A stretch of DNA of 64,000 bases, from contig JAFVBA010000010.1 in NCBI GenBank assembly GCA_017480245.1, positions 1 through 64,000 on the forward strand, in the 5' to 3' direction. The DNA is from Bacteroidales bacterium. GTDB lineage: Bacteria; Bacteroidota; Bacteroidia; Bacteroidales; P3. A program made the position numbers and the translations under genes. This document shows positions 24,614 through 33,998 of this stretch, piece after piece; positions within the stretch are counted from its first letter, which is position 1, and every line of letters begins with the position of its first letter. The notes beneath the pieces were generated by a model that made no database searches, was not told the origin of the DNA, and was given only the letters and a program-made list of their open reading frames with translations.

Positions 24614-26233
24614 ATGAAAAGAAATATAGTTATAATAATATCGGCGGTGATTTTTATTTGTTCTTGTTCAAGTAATAAGAATACTGCAAAAAGCGGGACG
24701 AATAAAGATGAATTTGCCGTTAATTCCGCAATGATTGATGCAATAACAGCATTGAATACCGGTGATTTCTCAAAAGCAGAAAGTCTTTACAAACAAGTCT
24801 TAACCAAAGACAAGAACAATGCTGCTGCGTTGTATTATCTGTCAAGTATTGCGTTTCAAAAACAGGATATAGCCAAGAGTGTTGATTACGGAAAGCAGGC
24901 AATAAAATCCAATGACACGAATATTTGGTACAAATTGCAATTAACGGACGTTTATCTCTCAACTCAAAACTATGACGAGGCTGCTGCAATGATGGAAAAG
25001 GTTGTTAAACAAAAGCCTGAGGTATTGGAGTATTGGCAACAGTTGGTTAATATTTACCATGTCAAAGGAGATTTTAAAGGAGAGATTTCTGCGTTGGACA
25101 GAATAGAGAAACGTTTCGGTGTTAATGAATGGGCGAGTATGATTAAGTACAATCTTTACCGTGAAAAGAAAGATAATGCCAAGGCAGAGCAACAAATACT
25201 CAATCTTACCAAGGCTTATCCTGCTCAGTCAAAATATTGGTCTATTCTTGCCGAGATGCAGATGAAACAAAAGAATTATGACAAGGCATTTGAGTACTAT
25301 AAAAAAGTTGAAGAGACAGACCCTGACAATGATTTGTTGAATTTCACTTTTGCAAACTACTATTTGGTAAAACAAAATGAGGATTCACTGTACTACTATT
25401 TGAAAAAAGCGGCTGCTCAAGAGGAAGTGGATTTCCAAACTAAGATGAACATAATTTTTTCTGTCTATCAAGATAAAGTAGATACGGATACTACGGCATT
25501 CAACCGCTTTTTCTCTTTGCTGGAGACTATGAAAACGACTTCGGATACTGCAAACTGTCAGTTGTGGAGTATGCTTAATTTGGGGTATATGCGTAAAGCG
25601 GATTTTGTCAGCGGTGCTTATTCTGCTCAGAAGTCCATAGATTTGGGTTGTGAGGCTTATGATTTGTATCAAAATTGGCTTTATGCCGCCAGTACGTTTG
25701 AACAGCCCGACAAAATGATTGAAATAGCTGACAAAACCATAGAAACTTATCCCGAACAGCCTCTTCCGTATCTGTTTAAGGGAGTTAATCAAGAGATAGC
25801 GGAGGATTATGAAAACGCAGTGGAGACTTTCAAGATGGGATTGAATAAAGCAGGGCGCGATAAGGCAATCAAAGAGGATTTTTATATGAATTTGGGAGAT
25901 TGTTATCACGCTTTGGACAACAAAGAAGAGTGTTTCAAAAACTATGAGGAAGTTCTGAAACTCAATCCTGACAATTACTCGGTGTTAAACAACTATGCGT
26001 ATTATCTTTCTTTGGATAAAAAAGATTTGGATAAGGCTTTGGAATACTCAAGAAAGGTTGTGGATAAATATCCCGACAATTTAACTTTCGTAGATACGTA
26101 CGCATGGGTTTTATATCAAATGGGAAGATTCCAAGAAGCCAAAACGGCATTGGAAAAAGTGATTTCACAAAGGCAAGATTGGTCGGAAACATTGGAAAAT
26201 CACTATAAAGAAATTCTAAATAAAGTAAAATAG
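24614..26233 (+). CDS. Tetratricopeptide repeat lipoprotein
   Basis: A 539-residue protein with a lipoprotein signal (IISAVIFICSCSS, Cys near residue 18) and TPR helices along nearly its whole length, for example AESLYKQVLTKDKNNAAALYYLS and the late ECFKNYEEVLKLNPDNYSVLNN and KALEYSRKVVDKYPDN stretches. Such proteins tether outer-membrane complexes. The following order (a small exported protein, then DUF4292 lipoprotein) is a conserved Bacteroidota arrangement near peptidoglycan hydrolase genes. Here the metallopeptidase usually found next is missing, and the fucose transporter stands there on the other strand. Confidence 0.85.
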   Translation: MKRNIVIIISAVIFICSCSSNKNTAKSGTNKDEFAVNSAMIDAITALNTGDFSKAESLYKQVLTKDKNNAAALYYLSSIAFQKQDIAKSVDYGKQAIKSNDTNIWYKLQLTDVYLSTQNYDEAAAMMEKVVKQKPEVLEYWQQLVNIYHVKGDFKGEISALDRIEKRFGVNEWASMIKYNLYREKKDNAKAEQQILNLTKAYPAQSKYWSILAEMQMKQKNYDKAFEYYKKVEETDPDNDLLNFTFANYYLVKQNEDSLYYYLKKAAAQEEVDFQTKMNIIFSVYQDKVDTDTTAFNRFFSLLETMKTTSDTANCQLWSMLNLGYMRKADFVSGAYSAQKSIDLGCEAYDLYQNWLYAASTFEQPDKMIEIADKTIETYPEQPLPYLFKGVNQEIAEDYENAVETFKMGLNKAGRDKAIKEDFYMNLGDCYHALDNKEECFKNYEEVLKLNPDNYSVLNNYAYYLSLDKKDLDKALEYSRKVVDKYPDNLTFVDTYAWVLYQMGRFQEAKTALEKVISQRQDWSETLENHYKEILNKVK

Positions 26234-26282
26234 ATGCAATTGCACAGATTGAGGAAAAATAATCAAAATAAGAAGAATTGAA

Positions 26283-26723
26283 ATGAAAAAGCGTTTGTTT
26301 GTAATCTTAATTGCGTTAATCAATACTTACTTTGTCTTCGCTGTTAATACAAGTAAGCAGGACAAATACGACAATATTTTGTCTCAGGCGGCACAGGAAG
26401 TTGATAAAATCTTCGGAACGAAAGAAGATGAATACACTGTGATTATCGGAGCGGATTTTCTGAAAGGTGATTCCGTTAATAAGTTCGTTTATTACTACGT
26501 TGTTTCTTCTGAAATATGGAGTGATTTACTGGAGGCAACAGATGTATTGAAAGAAGAGTTAAGAAAAAACCTTAAAGAGTCTGTTAGCAAAGACGAAGAC
26601 TTTTCTTTGTTTATTGATATGTTGATTGAAAACGGCAGTGAGTTGTGTTATAATTATGAATGCAAGAATGAATATTTTGCCGTGGAGTTTTCATGGGAAG
26701 AATTAAGGCAATTGAAATCTTAA
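26283..26723 (+). CDS. Small exported protein of unknown function
   Basis: A 146-residue protein with a Sec signal (LFVILIALINTYFVFA) and no lipobox. The mature part is acidic and helical (DNILSQAAQEVDKIFG). I do not recognise a family. It stands 49 bases after the TPR gene and 34 before the DUF4292 gene, so it probably shares their transcript and acts in the envelope. Confidence 0.6.
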   Translation: MKKRLFVILIALINTYFVFAVNTSKQDKYDNILSQAAQEVDKIFGTKEDEYTVIIGADFLKGDSVNKFVYYYVVSSEIWSDLLEATDVLKEELRKNLKESVSKDEDFSLFIDMLIENGSELCYNYECKNEYFAVEFSWEELRQLKS

Positions 26724-26757
26724 GTAAGAGAATGATATAATTAAACAGAAAATTAAA

Positions 26758-27420
26758 ATGAAAAAACTAATTTATATATTATTGTTATTAGTGTTGGTGT
26801 CGTCGTGTTCGGTATTTAAAAAGACGTCTAAGAAAAAAAATAAAATAAAAGATAACAAACAGACCGAACAAGTTGTAACTCGGAGAGATGGCAAGGGTAA
26901 TACTACTGTCAGTGTTACACCTGTGAAAAAGCAGGCGCCGTATAAAACCTGCAGTTTCAAATGTAAAACTTCTTTTAAGGGAATGCCTGTCAGTGTTAGC
27001 GCAAGAACGACATACGACAGCATATTTTGGTTGTCCGCCTCTTCGTTAGGATTTGAAGCGATAAGAGTTAAGGCTACAGAAGACAGTGTTTATATGATTG
27101 ACAAGTTAAATAAGGAGAATGTTCAATGGACTTATGACCGTGCCTCCGTATTTGCAGGTTTGCCATTGTCATTTGATTTTATTCAGGACTTATTTACCGA
27201 CACTACATTAGTAAAAAGTTACAATACTGCCAAATTCAGCGGAACTATTGTCAAGAAACTGACCAATGTTGATGGGATAACATTGCCCGAACAGGTGAAT
27301 ATTGACGGTAAAATCAAAGGACAACAGCAGAAAATCACTATTAATATCAGCAATTACAAACTTAACGGCAAAAATGAGTATCCTTTTGATTTTGTTAAAG
27401 GATATAAAACCGTTAAGTAG
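26758..27420 (+). CDS. DUF4292 family lipoprotein
   Basis: A 220-residue lipoprotein with signal LLLVLVSSCSVF. The mature N-terminus is very basic (KKTSKKKNKIKDNK), then a beta-rich domain typical of DUF4292 (SFKGMPVSVSARTTYDSIFWLS, in shorter pieces TTYDSIFWLSASSLGFE and YDRASVFAGLPLSFDFIQ). Proteins of this type are thought to work at the outer membrane with a TPR protein. The lipobox sits at SSCSVF. The gene converges with the fucose transporter and no clear terminator is seen between them. Confidence 0.8.
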   Translation: MKKLIYILLLLVLVSSCSVFKKTSKKKNKIKDNKQTEQVVTRRDGKGNTTVSVTPVKKQAPYKTCSFKCKTSFKGMPVSVSARTTYDSIFWLSASSLGFEAIRVKATEDSVYMIDKLNKENVQWTYDRASVFAGLPLSFDFIQDLFTDTTLVKSYNTAKFSGTIVKKLTNVDGITLPEQVNIDGKIKGQQQKITINISNYKLNGKNEYPFDFVKGYKTVK

Positions 27421-27446
27421 GGGATAAGAGTTAATGTTTTAAGTAT

Positions 27447-28778
27447 TTATTCCGCCAATTTGTAACTTCTCAATCCGTAAATGAATACTACGCAGAAGCA
27501 AATCAAAGGAACGACAAACGAAATATTGACTGCAGGCATTGAGAATACTTCGTGCTTGTCTATTATCATTGCTTGAATTGCAGGCAGAAGACTTCCGCCC
27601 AATATTGCCATAATCAATCCTGCCGAACCAACTTCTGCATCCTGCCCTACGTTACCTAAAGCCAATCCGTAGATAGTTGGGAACATCAATGACATAAACG
27701 CCGAAACGCCTACCAAAGAATAAACGCCTATTCTGCCTCCTACGAATATCGTTATTAAAAGCAATAAGAATCCACCCGCAGCAAAAATACTTAATAGGCG
27801 GGAAGGTTTAATGTATTTCATTAAAAACGTGCATATAAACCGACAACAACAGAATAGAACCATTGCAATTATGTTTAACTTCTGAGAATAAATCTCTGCG
27901 GCTTGTTCTGTCATTCCTTCTTGCATAAATATGTGCGTTCCGTACTGAATAATGAATGTCCAACACGTGATTTGTGCCCCTACATAGAAGAACTGCGTCA
28001 ATACACCCTCACGGTAAATTTTGTTATTCAAAAGCCGTTTAAGTGTTGCGCCCAAATTTCTTGACAAATTGTTATCTTGTATCTGTCTTTGCGGAATTTT
28101 TATCAGCGCCATCACAATAAAAACTGCAATCAACACTATTCCGATTACTACGTACGGTTTTATCAAAACGGAAAGGTCGGCTTGTTTCAATGCCTCGAAT
28201 TCCGAATTATTCAACATCGCTCTTTCATTTGATGACATCGGATTAAGTTTTGCTTGTATGAAATTCATGGCAACGAACATCCCTGCCAAAGAGCCTATCG
28301 GGTTAAATGCCTGAGCAAAATTCAGTCTTCGTGTTGCCGAGGACTGTTCTCCCATAGATAATATGAATGGATTGGCACTTGTTTCCAAGAAAGAAAGTCC
28401 GCAAGTCAGGATAAAGTAAGCCAAAAGGAACGGATAATAATTTCCCGTTGCGGCGGCAGGAATAAACATCAACGCACCGAGAGCATAAAGACCTAAGCCC
28501 AAAAGTATTCCTTTCTTATAAGTAAATCTTCGTATGAACATAGCGGCAGGAAAAGCCATTGCGAAATAACCGCCGTAGAAAGCAACCTGAACCAATGCGC
28601 CGTCCGTTACGCTCATTCGGAAAATTTTGGAAAAAGATTTTACCATCGGGTTGGTAATATCGTTCGCAAATCCCCACAATGCGAAACACAAAGTAACAAC
28701 TATAAACGGCAGCAGATAATTCACGCCGTCCTTTGTCTTGAAGATGCTGTTTTGTTTATTATTTGCCATACTCATCAT
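27447..28778 (-). CDS. fucP: FucP-type sugar:H+ symporter (MFS)
   Basis: A 443-residue membrane carrier with 12 predicted helices, of the FucP family that imports L-fucose or related sugars. Family features are the start VTLCFALWGFANDITNPMV, with FAxWG and the following N-D pair, plus the SFLETSANPFIL segment and the QAFNPIGSLAGM segment of helix 5. The three Met codons at the start (28778, 28775, 28769) make the exact start uncertain. No fucose catabolic gene is next to it. The link to the GDP-fucose genes at 11.2-14.8 kb is inference. Glucose or galactose transport is an alternative in this family. Confidence 0.88.
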   Translation of the reverse strand: MMSMANNKQNSIFKTKDGVNYLLPFIVVTLCFALWGFANDITNPMVKSFSKIFRMSVTDGALVQVAFYGGYFAMAFPAAMFIRRFTYKKGILLGLGLYALGALMFIPAAATGNYYPFLLAYFILTCGLSFLETSANPFILSMGEQSSATRRLNFAQAFNPIGSLAGMFVAMNFIQAKLNPMSSNERAMLNNSEFEALKQADLSVLIKPYVVIGIVLIAVFIVMALIKIPQRQIQDNNLSRNLGATLKRLLNNKIYREGVLTQFFYVGAQITCWTFIIQYGTHIFMQEGMTEQAAEIYSQKLNIIAMVLFCCCRFICTFLMKYIKPSRLLSIFAAGGFLLLLITIFVGGRIGVYSLVGVSAFMSLMFPTIYGLALGNVGQDAEVGSAGLIMAILGGSLLPAIQAMIIDKHEVFSMPAVNISFVVPLICFCVVFIYGLRSYKLAE

Positions 28779-28837
28779 ATTATTTTTTGCAAAATTACTA
28801 ATTTTTCTTAATATTCCGGATATTGTTTGTGATAATA

Positions 28838-29062
28838 ATTTTGCAACCTACGGTAATATTTTTGTGAAATCAAAAGACATTTTTACAATTTCAAGAAACA
28901 TTTTTGTTTGAACCGTCTAAAATTATATTTCAGACCGTCCAAAATAGCATTTTAAACCGTTTAAAATTTATTTTGGACGGTCTTGACAAAAAGCTTTCTT
29001 GAGATTGCAAAAATATTTCTTAACTTGACAAAAATATTACCGCACAATACAAGAATATTTCC
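28838..29062. repeat. ACCGTC-family nested palindrome, copy C
   Basis: Core at 28901-28992 with units ACCGTC, ACCGTC, ACCGTT, GACGGTC. The pairing extends far outside the core: TTTCAAGAAACATTTTTGT and ACAAAAAGCTTTCTTGAGA match, and CGGTAATATTTTTGT and ACAAAAATATTACCG match exactly near the ends. This copy shows that the whole element is a palindrome of about 220 bases. Confidence 0.88.
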
Positions 29063-29121
29063 GAAGAATAATTCAAATAGATGTGATTTTGATTTTATCA
29101 ATCCATATTTCTCTGCCGTGT

Positions 29122-29152
29122 TTTGCCAATTAGAAAACATTTCGTAACTTTG
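29122..29152 (+). promoter_or_regulatory. Orphan promoter without a downstream plus-strand gene
   Basis: TTTG at 29122-29125 and TAACTTTG at 29145-29152 are 19 bases apart, a textbook Bacteroidota promoter. The next 340 bases (29160-29500) hold no gene on the plus strand, only a stub MKKFITNILAV then stop at about 29296. A small RNA or a lost gene is possible. Nothing else is recognised in the gap. Confidence 0.5.
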
Positions 29153-29500
29153 CACTCAATCCGATAATGGTGTCGGAGAAATAACGTAGAATTTTGCGGT
29201 AGATATTAGAGATATTTATATATTAAAATTTGAGAGAAAAAGAAATTATTTTGAAAACAGAAATTTTAAATCACTGTATATTTCTTTCTATCGTTATGAA
29301 GAAGTTTATAACTAATATATTAGCGGTATAATAAAACTAATAAAGACAGTTTTTGTATATTTTAACAGAGTGCCTATTCACAATGTTTTGGAATGTTTGC
29401 AAAAATATTGGCTATAATCAAAAATGGCAAAAATATATTGCAAAATCATAGATTTGAAAAGCGAATAAGAAATTTGGAATTTATGATTAAATCTTTATAA

Positions 29501-30493
29501 TCAATACAATAGAAAAGTATCTTGTGGAATAGTTTTGTCTTGAACGAATTTTATATCCCTGAATTTTGATTTTAGAAATATTAGATTTGAAGAACGGTAA
29601 CCTATTGCGTAATTAATGTCTTTAGGATTCACTTTTATTATTTTGGTATCAAGAGGCAAATTCATAAACCGCTCTTTCCAAATAGCAGTCAGCACAAATT
29701 CAAAGAAAGATACGTGAAACGGTCCGTCAAGGTAGCCTTTCCCATTCATTAAATCCTCAGACGGATGCAGCCCAACGCGAAGTACTTTGACGTTATTGTG
29801 TATAAAAATTTTATACACTTCTTTCGTCCAATCAACTGCCCCATTCATTGTTAAAGGTTTATAATTGCCTTGTCTGTAAAGAGTTGCCAGTGGAGTACGG
29901 TCAATAACCAGTGTCGGATAAATGCGGGTTGATACGGCACCTAATGAAACTATTTTCTCGGCAGTGGCAATGCTTTTGGCAAGAGTGTCTTTCGGCAGAC
30001 CAATCATCATCTGCAGACCTAAATTAAAACCGTATGATTTTATAAGTTCGGATGCCGTTGCTATATCTTCCGCAGAGTGTCCTCGTTCTGAGAATTGCAA
30101 AACTTCATTGTCAAGACTTTGTGCCCCAAGTTCTATATCTGCTACATTATATTGTTTCAATAGGTCAAGGATTTCGTTGTTTATATAATCCGGTCGTGTA
30201 GATAAACGTATGGATTGAATTTTCTCTTCCGTTATGTAAGGTTGTACGGTTTGCAGATAGGCTTTCTGCTCTTCTATATCAAGCCCCGTAAAAGTACCGC
30301 CGAAAAAGGCAACTTGTAATTCTGTACCTTTTTCAGCGGTTGATAGATATTTTTCAATTGTTTGCTTTACTTCGTTTAGAGTAGGGGCTACTTGCTGTCC
30401 GCTTATATACCTTTGGTTGCAGTAAATACACTGATGAGGGCAGGCTTTCTGCGGTATAAAAATCGGAATATTGCAATGCTTTTTATTTAGCAT
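29501..30493 (-). CDS. Radical SAM protein, Elp3-related
   Basis: A 330-residue radical SAM enzyme. The [4Fe-4S] motif CxxxCxxC is C18, C22, C25 in ACPHQCIYCNQR. The first strand region has FFGGTFTGLD and the later GLPKDTLAKSIATA matches the oligomeric Elp3/YhcC-like fold. The C-terminal portion (HPSEDLMNGKGYLDGPFHVSF) is family-typical. The substrate, perhaps tRNA, is not known. The ATG overlaps the end of wzc by 11 bases, so it is the last gene of the HU-miaB-wza-wzc transcript on the minus strand. Confidence 0.88.
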   Translation of the reverse strand: MLNKKHCNIPIFIPQKACPHQCIYCNQRYISGQQVAPTLNEVKQTIEKYLSTAEKGTELQVAFFGGTFTGLDIEEQKAYLQTVQPYITEEKIQSIRLSTRPDYINNEILDLLKQYNVADIELGAQSLDNEVLQFSERGHSAEDIATASELIKSYGFNLGLQMMIGLPKDTLAKSIATAEKIVSLGAVSTRIYPTLVIDRTPLATLYRQGNYKPLTMNGAVDWTKEVYKIFIHNNVKVLRVGLHPSEDLMNGKGYLDGPFHVSFFEFVLTAIWKERFMNLPLDTKIIKVNPKDINYAIGYRSSNLIFLKSKFRDIKFVQDKTIPQDTFLLY

Positions 30494-33104
30494 CCTTTTT
30501 ATTTACTCCGTTTTTATTCTTAGCGTTAGCTTTTGCCGATTGCTTAGTACGTTTCAAGCCTTGGGTTTCGTCTTCAAAGTATCCGAAAGAATATTCTTTC
30601 AAATAATCGCCGTAACCATAGCCATAACCGTAACTACCTTTGCCACCGTAGCCGCCGTATTTGCCATAACCGCCGTAACCGTAGCCATAGCGTCCGTAAC
30701 CACCGTAGCCATAACCGCCGCCTGCTTTTCCGTAACCGTATTTCTGCATAATAGTCTTAATACCGTTAAGAATGAATTTGACTTTAACGCCACTTCTTTG
30801 TTCCATTTCCACAAGTGATGCGGATAAAATACTTGAAGAAGTTATTCCCAAACGGATTAGATACAATGAAATATCGGATTCTTTTGCCAAAGTCTGAGCA
30901 TCGGCAATCAAATTCACAGGAGGGGTATCCAAAATTATGTATTCATAACGTTTTCTTAACTCTTTAATTAAGTCTTTATTCTTTTGAGAATCCACAATTT
31001 CGGAAGGGTTTGGCGGAACAGGACCTACAGCCAAGACATCCAAGTTATCAAATTCCGTATGTTGAACGGAATCTTCAATAGATGTCTGTCCGATAAAATA
31101 AGTACTGATACCTATTGATGTATTTAGGTTAAGCATTTTAGCCAATCTCGGTTTTCTTAAGTCGTATTCTATAAGTAAGGTCTTGTTTCCTGAAATTGAC
31201 AAAACGGATGCAATATTAAATGATGTGATTGACTTACCTTCTCCAGGCATTGAAGAAGTCAGAAGAATAACACTTCCGCCGTCAATTTGCATATCATTTA
31301 ATACATATTTGATATTGGTTCTTATCGTTCTGTATGCCTCAGTTATTTGACTTCGTGGCTTATCAAATACTATCATTCTGTTATATTCTTTCGGGAATTC
31401 CGGAATATATCCGAATATAGGGGCATCGGAGATTTTTGCTAAGTCGTCTTTGGAGTCTATTGTGTCTTTTGTGATGTAGCGAATGAAAACATAAAGTCCT
31501 GGAATAAGTAGTCCTACGATGAAAGCAATAAGATAATTTAATGAACTCTTAGGTGCTACTCTTATTCCCACAAGAGCTTTGTCTATAACCTTATGGTCTG
31601 GCAGTGCAGCGTTTTTTGCAATTTCCGCTTCTGAACGTTTCTGGTATAAAAAGTTATAAATAGCATCATTAAACTTGAATTGACGTTCAATATTTACCAT
31701 ATTCCTTTCGGTAGATGGCAACTTGTCTATTTGAATCTGCAATGCATTCTGCTGACGTTGCAATTCCCGCATATTAATGTCGGAAATATTTCTCAAGTTC
31801 TTTAAACTCTCTCCGATTTGTTTGCGGATAGTTTCAATTCTTACTTGAAGTTCTTTCGTTTTTGGGTTCTTCTCCGTACGTCTTTCAACAGCCGTTTTGT
31901 GTTCTATAATAGCTGCGGACAATTCTCCGATAAGAGTGTTAAGCACTGGGTCATTTACTCCCATAACTGCAGGAGATGCCACGCCTTCATCAATACCGGA
32001 CTTGTTTAAATAGTCTGCTAAATAGATGTAATATTGTTGTTTAGTGTATTCTTCGGCACGTTTAGTTTGCAGTTCATTAGTTTTAGTGTAGAGATATTGG
32101 CCGTCATTGGTAAGATTAAGGGTTTGACTGGCCTGTTGGAAAGCTTCTTTTCGGGATTCTGCCCGAGAAAGAGAGTCTCCTATGGAATTAATTTGCGAAT
32201 TAACGAAATTAATTGTCGCAACATTCAAATAGTTTTTCTCTTCAAAGGTTTGGTCTATGTAAATTTTACAAAGCATATTGACAAAATCAACAGCCTTCTT
32301 TTGATTTGGGTGACGGAATTTGATGGTTACGATAGATGATTCCTTGTTTATTAAATCTATTTTAGTAGAATTGAATCTTGTTGCCAAACGATCCATATCA
32401 TTTATTTTGAATCCGTAATCTATTTTGCCCATATTCTTATTCCAATCTTTGTTCAAAATAACTTTGAATTTCATTCCGTCTTGGTCATACCACTGTCCGT
32501 AATTCAATTTTACCATGTTTCTTTCCGGAATACTGGCTTTCTTTTCCTCTAACATATCATCAGTGTAGTTATATACGGGAACGCCAAGTTTAGCTGCGTA
32601 AGAAATATAGCAAAAATCGGAAGAAGCAAGATTGATTTTGATAAGAACTTCCGTAGGTTGAGTTTCTTGTTCTGGATCTAATATAACTTCGAACGGACAA
32701 TTCTTGTAAATATCTACATTCTTGAAATTAATTTTCTCAAGATAGTCGCAGTACAATCCCATTGCCTTGACAACACGTTTAGTCATAGTAAAGGACTGGA
32801 TATTTCCGATTGAATTTTGAAAATCATTGTCGCTACGGTTACGCATCATAACCGTATTAATATTAAGATTGCCGAGCATGTCGTTATTTGTCTTTATCAA
32901 CATTGAAGCAGTAGCTTCATATTTCGGAGTTGAATATCTATTGACAAACAATGCAACAATTAAAGCTACAATTACGGCTATAACAAAATAATACCAATGG
33001 TCAAGAATTTTAAACCACAATTCAGCAAGGTTAATTTGATTTTCGCCTTGTTCTTGCTTTACATTAGTAGGGTAATTACTATTGTTTATATTTGTATCGT
33101 TCAT
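30483..33104 (-). CDS. wzc: Polysaccharide co-polymerase and tyrosine autokinase (Wzc)
   Basis: An 873-residue inner-membrane protein. Residues about 20-540 form the periplasmic Wzz-type chain-length domain between two membrane segments. Residues about 580-790 form a BY-kinase: Walker A SSMPGEGKS, Walker A' LIEYDLRKP, and Walker B YIILDTPP. It opens the Wza channel and sets chain length while phosphorylating tail tyrosines. The tail is unusual: about 45 residues of Gly and Tyr repeats (GYGYGGYGRYGYGYGGYG-like, 30608-30742), not the scattered tyrosine cluster of Escherichia Wzc. It follows the Wza gene and overlaps the radical SAM gene. Confidence 0.94.
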   Translation of the reverse strand: MNDTNINNSNYPTNVKQEQGENQINLAELWFKILDHWYYFVIAVIVALIVALFVNRYSTPKYEATASMLIKTNNDMLGNLNINTVMMRNRSDNDFQNSIGNIQSFTMTKRVVKAMGLYCDYLEKINFKNVDIYKNCPFEVILDPEQETQPTEVLIKINLASSDFCYISYAAKLGVPVYNYTDDMLEEKKASIPERNMVKLNYGQWYDQDGMKFKVILNKDWNKNMGKIDYGFKINDMDRLATRFNSTKIDLINKESSIVTIKFRHPNQKKAVDFVNMLCKIYIDQTFEEKNYLNVATINFVNSQINSIGDSLSRAESRKEAFQQASQTLNLTNDGQYLYTKTNELQTKRAEEYTKQQYYIYLADYLNKSGIDEGVASPAVMGVNDPVLNTLIGELSAAIIEHKTAVERRTEKNPKTKELQVRIETIRKQIGESLKNLRNISDINMRELQRQQNALQIQIDKLPSTERNMVNIERQFKFNDAIYNFLYQKRSEAEIAKNAALPDHKVIDKALVGIRVAPKSSLNYLIAFIVGLLIPGLYVFIRYITKDTIDSKDDLAKISDAPIFGYIPEFPKEYNRMIVFDKPRSQITEAYRTIRTNIKYVLNDMQIDGGSVILLTSSMPGEGKSITSFNIASVLSISGNKTLLIEYDLRKPRLAKMLNLNTSIGISTYFIGQTSIEDSVQHTEFDNLDVLAVGPVPPNPSEIVDSQKNKDLIKELRKRYEYIILDTPPVNLIADAQTLAKESDISLYLIRLGITSSSILSASLVEMEQRSGVKVKFILNGIKTIMQKYGYGKAGGGYGYGGYGRYGYGYGGYGKYGGYGGKGSYGYGYGYGDYLKEYSFGYFEDETQGLKRTKQSAKANAKNKNGVNKKDAK

Positions 33105-33118
33105 TTTATATTAGATTT

Positions 33119-33940
33119 TTACAATTTTCGTACTGAAAGGATAATAGCTATAACAGAAGCGATAAGAGACAAAGATGAGGTTATTGTAGTAAGCGGTCTG
33201 TTTATGTTGGTAAGAGTTTTTGTATTCTTATTCGGTTCAACATAAACTATATCTCCCGGGCGTAAGTAGTAATGCGGGTCTCTCATAACTGAAGCCTTGC
33301 GGATGTCAAGTGTATATACTACATCTTCATTAGCATTCTTTCTTACCACTCTTATTTTTGATCGGTTGCCGTCATAAGTTAAATCGCCTGCCGTTATCAA
33401 TGCGTCAAATATATTTACACTTGGTTGATAGAAAGTATAGATTCCCGGACGATTTACTTCACCTGTAACCTTTATTTTGAAAGTTACCATTCGGCAAAGC
33501 ACAACAACACCTTTTGAATACTCTTCTGCTTTTATTCTTATCTGTTCTTTGACTTCATCTACCGTAAGTCCCAAAACTTTTAAGTCGCCTATGATTGGCA
33601 AAGTGATATTTCCTTGGTCATTTACCTCATATGCGTTAAGGTATATTCCTGTTTCGGAAGACTGAGAATAGTTGTTATTATTGTTTGTGGCTCCGGAAAA
33701 CAATTTACTTGTCTCTTCGTCCATAGAAGATGAAATTTGGATATACAGCATATCGTGTTCCTGTAGTTTATATTCAGGAGAAACATTGCTTTCGCCCTGT
33801 TGGTAAGTATAAACCTGTTCGTCAGGAATCTTACCATCCAATTCATCATTCTGAAAATAAACTAAATTCTTTTGCGATGTACAAGATGCAAGCATAACTA
33901 TTGCAATCACTATACCGCTTAGTCTCTTTATTCTATTCAT
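33119..33940 (-). CDS. wza: Polysaccharide export lipoprotein (Wza-type)
   Basis: A 273-residue outer-membrane export protein with lipobox IVMLASCTSQ (Cys at about 20). After it lies the polysaccharide export (PES) domain (YKLQEHDMLYIQISSS, GNITLPIIGDLKVLGLTVDE), then an SLBB-type domain (KVTGEVNRPGIYTF) and a C-terminal membrane segment (ITSSLSLIASVIAIILSV). ATG 33940 is chosen because the longer start at 34045 would overlap miaB and put residues before the signal. Together with Wzc it forms the capsule export path. Glycan genes are at 1-4.5 kb. Confidence 0.92.
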   Translation of the reverse strand: MNRIKRLSGIVIAIVMLASCTSQKNLVYFQNDELDGKIPDEQVYTYQQGESNVSPEYKLQEHDMLYIQISSSMDEETSKLFSGATNNNNNYSQSSETGIYLNAYEVNDQGNITLPIIGDLKVLGLTVDEVKEQIRIKAEEYSKGVVVLCRMVTFKIKVTGEVNRPGIYTFYQPSVNIFDALITAGDLTYDGNRSKIRVVRKNANEDVVYTLDIRKASVMRDPHYYLRPGDIVYVEPNKNTKTLTNINRPLTTITSSLSLIASVIAIILSVRKL

Positions 33941-33998
33941 ATCACTTTTTAATTTTGAAATTGCAAATTTATTAAAATTCTTTCTAATAAACGACGAT

